A DNA stretch of 64,000 nucleotides from an uncultured Paracoccaceae bacterium (GTDB lineage: Bacteria; Pseudomonadota; Alphaproteobacteria; Rhodobacterales; Rhodobacteraceae), in the NCBI GenBank assembly GCA_947497985.1, contig CANMIX010000008.1:124001-188000 (forward strand). The letters run 5' to 3'. Under the pieces are notes generated by a model. The model saw only the letters and a list, made by a program, of their open reading frames with translations. It was not told the DNA's origin and ran no database searches. The position numbers were made by a program, and so were the translations under genes. How positions within the stretch are numbered: position 1 is the stretch's first letter; each line of letters starts with the position of its first letter. This document shows, one piece after another, positions 61,364 to 64,000 of this stretch.

Positions 61364-61887
61364 GTTTTATTCGCCCCGAAGCCCGCGCCATGTTGTGGAA
61401 ATGGAGAGAGCTGATAGCCGCCGCGACCTTGGCCTTGATTGGTCTACGTTGGGTGATTTGGTCATTCGGGTTTTGGCAGGTCACCGGCTGGGCGTTGATT
61501 TTGTTATCTGTGATTGTTGCGGTGATTGGCGGACAGCGCTTGCGGTTTCGCCTAGGCGGGCACGGACCGGGTGTTGTGAAGGTCGATGAAGGGCAAATCG
61601 CCTATTTTGGACCTCTGACAGGGGGTGCCGTGGCGGCGTCTGAACTGGAGCGGCTGCGCCTTGATCACACAGCAAAACCCGCACATTGGATGTTGGAACA
61701 GCAAGGTCAACCCCCTCTGGCGATACCTGTAAATGCAGCTGGTGCCGACGTGTTGTTTGACGTCTTTGCAAGCCTTCCGGGGCTGAAAACCGAGCGGATG
61801 TTGGAAGAGCTGCACCGCAAAGGTCCTCACCAGGTCGTGATCTGGGAACGCGCACCCAGTCGAGACAGGTTGCAACGGCTCCATTGA
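61360..61887 (+). CDS. Small membrane protein of unknown function
   Basis: The 175-residue protein has two hydrophobic segments near the N-terminus (LIAAATLALIGLRWVIWSFGF and WALILLSVIVAVIGGQRLRF) and then a soluble part (VVKVDEGQIAYFGPLTGGAVAASELERLRLD). It is probably an inner-membrane protein with a cytoplasmic PH-like or beta-rich tail. No family is named with confidence. It is coupled to the GNAT gene and 59 bases before gshA. Confidence 0.75.
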   Translation: MSFIRPEARAMLWKWRELIAAATLALIGLRWVIWSFGFWQVTGWALILLSVIVAVIGGQRLRFRLGGHGPGVVKVDEGQIAYFGPLTGGAVAASELERLRLDHTAKPAHWMLEQQGQPPLAIPVNAAGADVLFDVFASLPGLKTERMLEELHRKGPHQVVIWERAPSRDRLQRLH

Positions 61888-61946
61888 CACTTTGGTCGTT
61901 TGCGCCCACTTCTGCAAAACGAGACAGACAACGGACGGAGTTCCCC

Positions 61947-63317
61947 ATGTCCATCCCTCAATCCGGCGGCGGACCTATCGAACGGCACGAGCAATTGGCC
62001 GAATACCTGGCTTCGGGCTGTAAACCGAGTGCGGATTGGCGCATCGGCACCGAACATGAGAAGTTCGGCTATTGCAAAGATACGCTGAATCCCTTGCCCT
62101 ATGAGGGGCAGCGCTCGATCGTAGCGGTGCTTGAGGGGCTGCGTGACAGTTACGGCTGGGCCCCGATTTCAGAAGGCGGCAAGCTTATCGGTCTGGAAAA
62201 GGACGGCGCCAACGTCAGTCTTGAACCCGGTGGCGCGGTTGAGCTGTCCGGCGCACCGCTGGAGACCATTCACGAGACCTGTGATGAGGTGAACACCCAT
62301 CTGCGCGAAGTGAAGGATATCGCGGATAAAATCGGCGTAGGCTTCATTGGTTTGGGTGCCGCGCCTATTTGGTCGCATGACGAGATGCCTTTGATGCCTA
62401 AGGGCCGGTATCGCCTGATGAACGACTATATGGAAAAAGTCGGCACCATGGGGCGTGCAATGATGCGGCGGACCTGTACGGTTCAGGTGAACCTCGATTT
62501 TGGATCCGAAGCCGACATGGTGCAAAAGCTGCGCGTGGCCTTGGCTCTGCAGCCTGTGGCGACTGCGCTCTTTGCCAATTCGCCCTTCTTTGAAGGTAAA
62601 CCCAACGAGCATAAGTCCTGGCGTAGCCTGATCTGGCGCCATCTGGATGACGCTCGCACCGGCATGCTGCCCTTTGTCTTTGAGGACGGGATGGGGTTTG
62701 AGCGTTACGTGGAATATGCGCTCGATGTGCCGATGTATTTTGTCTACCGCGATGGTGAATACATCAACGCGCTAGGCCAGTCCTTCCGCGACTTTCTGCA
62801 AGGCAAATTGCCCGCACTGCCAGGGCAGACACCGACGTTGTCAGATTGGGCAGACCATCTGACCACCGCCTTCCCTGAGGCGCGGATCAAGAAGTACATG
62901 GAAATGCGTGGCGCAGATGGTGGTCCCTGGAACCGCTTGTGTGCCTTGCCTGCTTTCTGGGTTGGTTTGATGTACGATCAATCTGCGCTGGATGCGGCTT
63001 GGGATCTGGTCAAAGGTTGGGATGCAGAGACACGCGAAGCGCTGCGTGTTGGCGCCTCGGTCGACGGGTTGCAGACCGAAGTCGGCAACATCAAGATGCA
63101 AACCCTCGCTGGCCAAGTGCTTGAGATCGCGACATCGGGGTTGAACGCACGTGGGTTTGGAACCTCTGGCGGCTTGGTACCGGATGAGACGCATTTCCTC
63201 AACGCGCTGAAAGACAGTGTCGAAACTGGAAAGGTACCCGCAGATGAGCTGTTGGACGCTTATCACGGGGAGTGGAATGGCGATCTGACGCGCATTTATG
63301 CAGATTACAGCTACTGA
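61947..63317 (+). CDS. gshA: Glutamate--cysteine ligase
   Basis: I start at the ATG at 61947 (MSIPQSGGGPIERHEQLAEYL), with CGGAG six bases upstream. The 456-residue protein matches the plant/alphaproteobacterial type of gamma-glutamylcysteine synthetase: WRIGTEHEKFGY, VSLEPGGAVELSGAPLETIHETCDE, MMRRTCTVQVNLDFGSE and GLVPDETHFL. It makes gamma-glutamylcysteine, the first step to glutathione. It ends the rsmE-GNAT-membrane-gshA operon. Confidence 0.95.
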   Translation: MSIPQSGGGPIERHEQLAEYLASGCKPSADWRIGTEHEKFGYCKDTLNPLPYEGQRSIVAVLEGLRDSYGWAPISEGGKLIGLEKDGANVSLEPGGAVELSGAPLETIHETCDEVNTHLREVKDIADKIGVGFIGLGAAPIWSHDEMPLMPKGRYRLMNDYMEKVGTMGRAMMRRTCTVQVNLDFGSEADMVQKLRVALALQPVATALFANSPFFEGKPNEHKSWRSLIWRHLDDARTGMLPFVFEDGMGFERYVEYALDVPMYFVYRDGEYINALGQSFRDFLQGKLPALPGQTPTLSDWADHLTTAFPEARIKKYMEMRGADGGPWNRLCALPAFWVGLMYDQSALDAAWDLVKGWDAETREALRVGASVDGLQTEVGNIKMQTLAGQVLEIATSGLNARGFGTSGGLVPDETHFLNALKDSVETGKVPADELLDAYHGEWNGDLTRIYADYSY

Positions 63318-63347
63318 TTATTGCTGTGATATTTACACGAAGGATGT

Positions 63348-63378
63348 AAAAGGGCGCCGCTGAGACGCCCTTTTTTCT
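63348..63378 (+). terminator. Terminator of the gshA operon
   Basis: AAAAGGGCG / CGCCCTTTT stem with a nine-base loop is followed by TTCTTG, 31 bases after the gshA stop. Confidence 0.85.
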
Positions 63379-63504
63379 TGCGCGGACGGCTTTTGCGGCG
63401 CGTTACGACGGCAGTGTGTTTGGAGAGGCCGCAGAACGCAAAACGTCGACACCGATAACGATGTCGACGCATAGCCTCATCAGGCCGTTAGAGTACAAGC
63501 GTGA

Positions 63505-63981
63505 TTACTGTGCCTGCAACTCTTCGGGTGTCTTGTCTTCAATATCATCCCAATTGACGTCGGCGCTTTCAATAAAGCCCGGGATATCGCCTTCCCAACG
63601 TTCCTGAATGTCCTTGGACAGGTTCAGATACAACACGTCGTCAACGATTTTCCACAGCGTTGGATCGCCGTCAAATTTGAAACCCATTGCCGTGCCAAAT
63701 GCACAGTATCCACCGTAGGCGGGGATATAGGCTTCAGGATTTTTCTCAAATGCGATTTTGTTATCTTCGGACGCAAAACGATAAGTTACGTCGTCATGGA
63801 TGGAAGTAATTTTCCAGTTACCCTTGGTTGGTGCACCGTCGGTGAAATAAGCGACGGGGTCATACCCTTGAAGAGCCAGTCCGGTTGGGGTTGCGTTGTA
63901 TTCAACGCCAGCAGCGAGAGTTGTAGTCGCTACGGCAACAGACAATGCGATGCCGCCCAGGATGGATTTTGCTTTGATCAT
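63505..63981 (-). CDS. Secreted YHS-domain protein
   Basis: The 158-residue protein has a signal peptide (MIKAKSILGGIALSVAVATTTLAAG) and a YHS domain: LALQGYDPVAYFTDGAPTKG, TYRFASEDNKIAFEKNPEAYIPAYGGYCAFGTAMG. YHS domains are linked to metal or copper handling, and exported versions of this kind are common in roseobacters with unknown function. The acidic C-terminus (DVNWDDIEDKTPEEL) is unusual. Its start is 19 bases from the window edge, so its promoter is mostly outside. Confidence 0.88.
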   Translation of the reverse strand: MIKAKSILGGIALSVAVATTTLAAGVEYNATPTGLALQGYDPVAYFTDGAPTKGNWKITSIHDDVTYRFASEDNKIAFEKNPEAYIPAYGGYCAFGTAMGFKFDGDPTLWKIVDDVLYLNLSKDIQERWEGDIPGFIESADVNWDDIEDKTPEELQAQ

Positions 63982-64000
63982 AACGTGATCCTTTCTTCGG

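Noticed and set aside
1-64000. tRNA genes, insertion sequences, integrases, toxin-antitoxin or restriction systems
   Set aside because: I looked for tRNA T-loop patterns, transposase motifs and defence gene motifs while reading, and saw none that stand up. A tRNAscan-SE and ISfinder run would settle this.

Overview
This window is a stretch of core chromosome from an alphaproteobacterium, most probably a marine Rhodobacteraceae (Roseobacter group) species. The assignment rests on gene content and order. It carries rpsU divergent from a COQ9-like gene, dnaX-ridA-ybaB-recR, a TrcR/DUF1013 regulator, ccoNOQP followed by ccoGHIS beside fnrL and hemN, a CtrA-type TTAA-N7-TTAA site, and moderately GC-rich coding sequence. 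I see no integrase, transposase, prophage, CRISPR array or tRNA.

Layout. 1-5.3 kb: the end of a PPK2-type polyphosphate kinase, a CAP-domain/RTX exported protein, rpsU, a COQ9-like protein, a quinone oxidoreductase and a DUF2189 membrane protein. 5.4-12.3 kb: RNase T2, TrcR, threonine aldolase, then recR, ybaB, ridA and dnaX on the minus strand. 12.5-14.1 kb: a small dual-specificity-type phosphatase, a Cys-rich protein behind a cobalamin riboswitch, and the SRP RNA gene with a clear promoter. 14.1-19.3 kb: a CpdB-like nucleotidase without a signal peptide, NudC, an SRPBCC protein, prephenate dehydratase and a membrane-anchored cytochrome c. 19.4-25.2 kb: a yejABEF-type peptide ABC importer.

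25.3-37.9 kb is the micro-oxic respiration block: hemN, fnrL, a universal stress protein, the cbb3 oxidase genes ccoNOQP and the assembly genes ccoGHIS, with a LysR regulator between them. Four FNR-type boxes (TTGAY-N4-RTCAA) lie in it. Three sit upstream of hemN/fnrL, ccoN and ccoG. The fourth has no obvious gene downstream and may drive a small RNA. Tetrapyrrole synthesis continues at 43-47 kb with hemF, hemC and hemE, so both the oxygen-dependent and oxygen-independent coproporphyrinogen oxidases are present.

37.9-45 kb also holds a D,D-carboxypeptidase with a SPOR domain, a tautomerase, a HAD hydrolase, clpS, an RsmC-like methyltransferase, an SDR protein lacking the YxxxK motif, and a GH25 lipoprotein. 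47-56.5 kb: an ABC-2 exporter pair, an S49 peptidase with a small zinc-ribbon protein and a Ca2+/Na+ antiporter, then uvrC, a DUF922-like protein, pgsA, moaD, moaE and a GAF protein. 56.5-64 kb: an OmpA-family envelope protein with its coiled-coil partner, ubiA divergent from rsmE, a GNAT protein, a small membrane protein, gshA, and a secreted YHS-domain protein.

I found no multi-gene system that I would call undescribed. The best leads are regulatory and structural: the riboswitch with an apparent Shine-Dalgarno sequestering hairpin ahead of an unknown Cys-rich gene, the orphan FNR box with a promoter-like spacing and a terminator-like hairpin, the long perfect hairpins at convergent gene ends, and the catalytically degenerate SDR. 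All calls come from reading the sequence; no database search was run.
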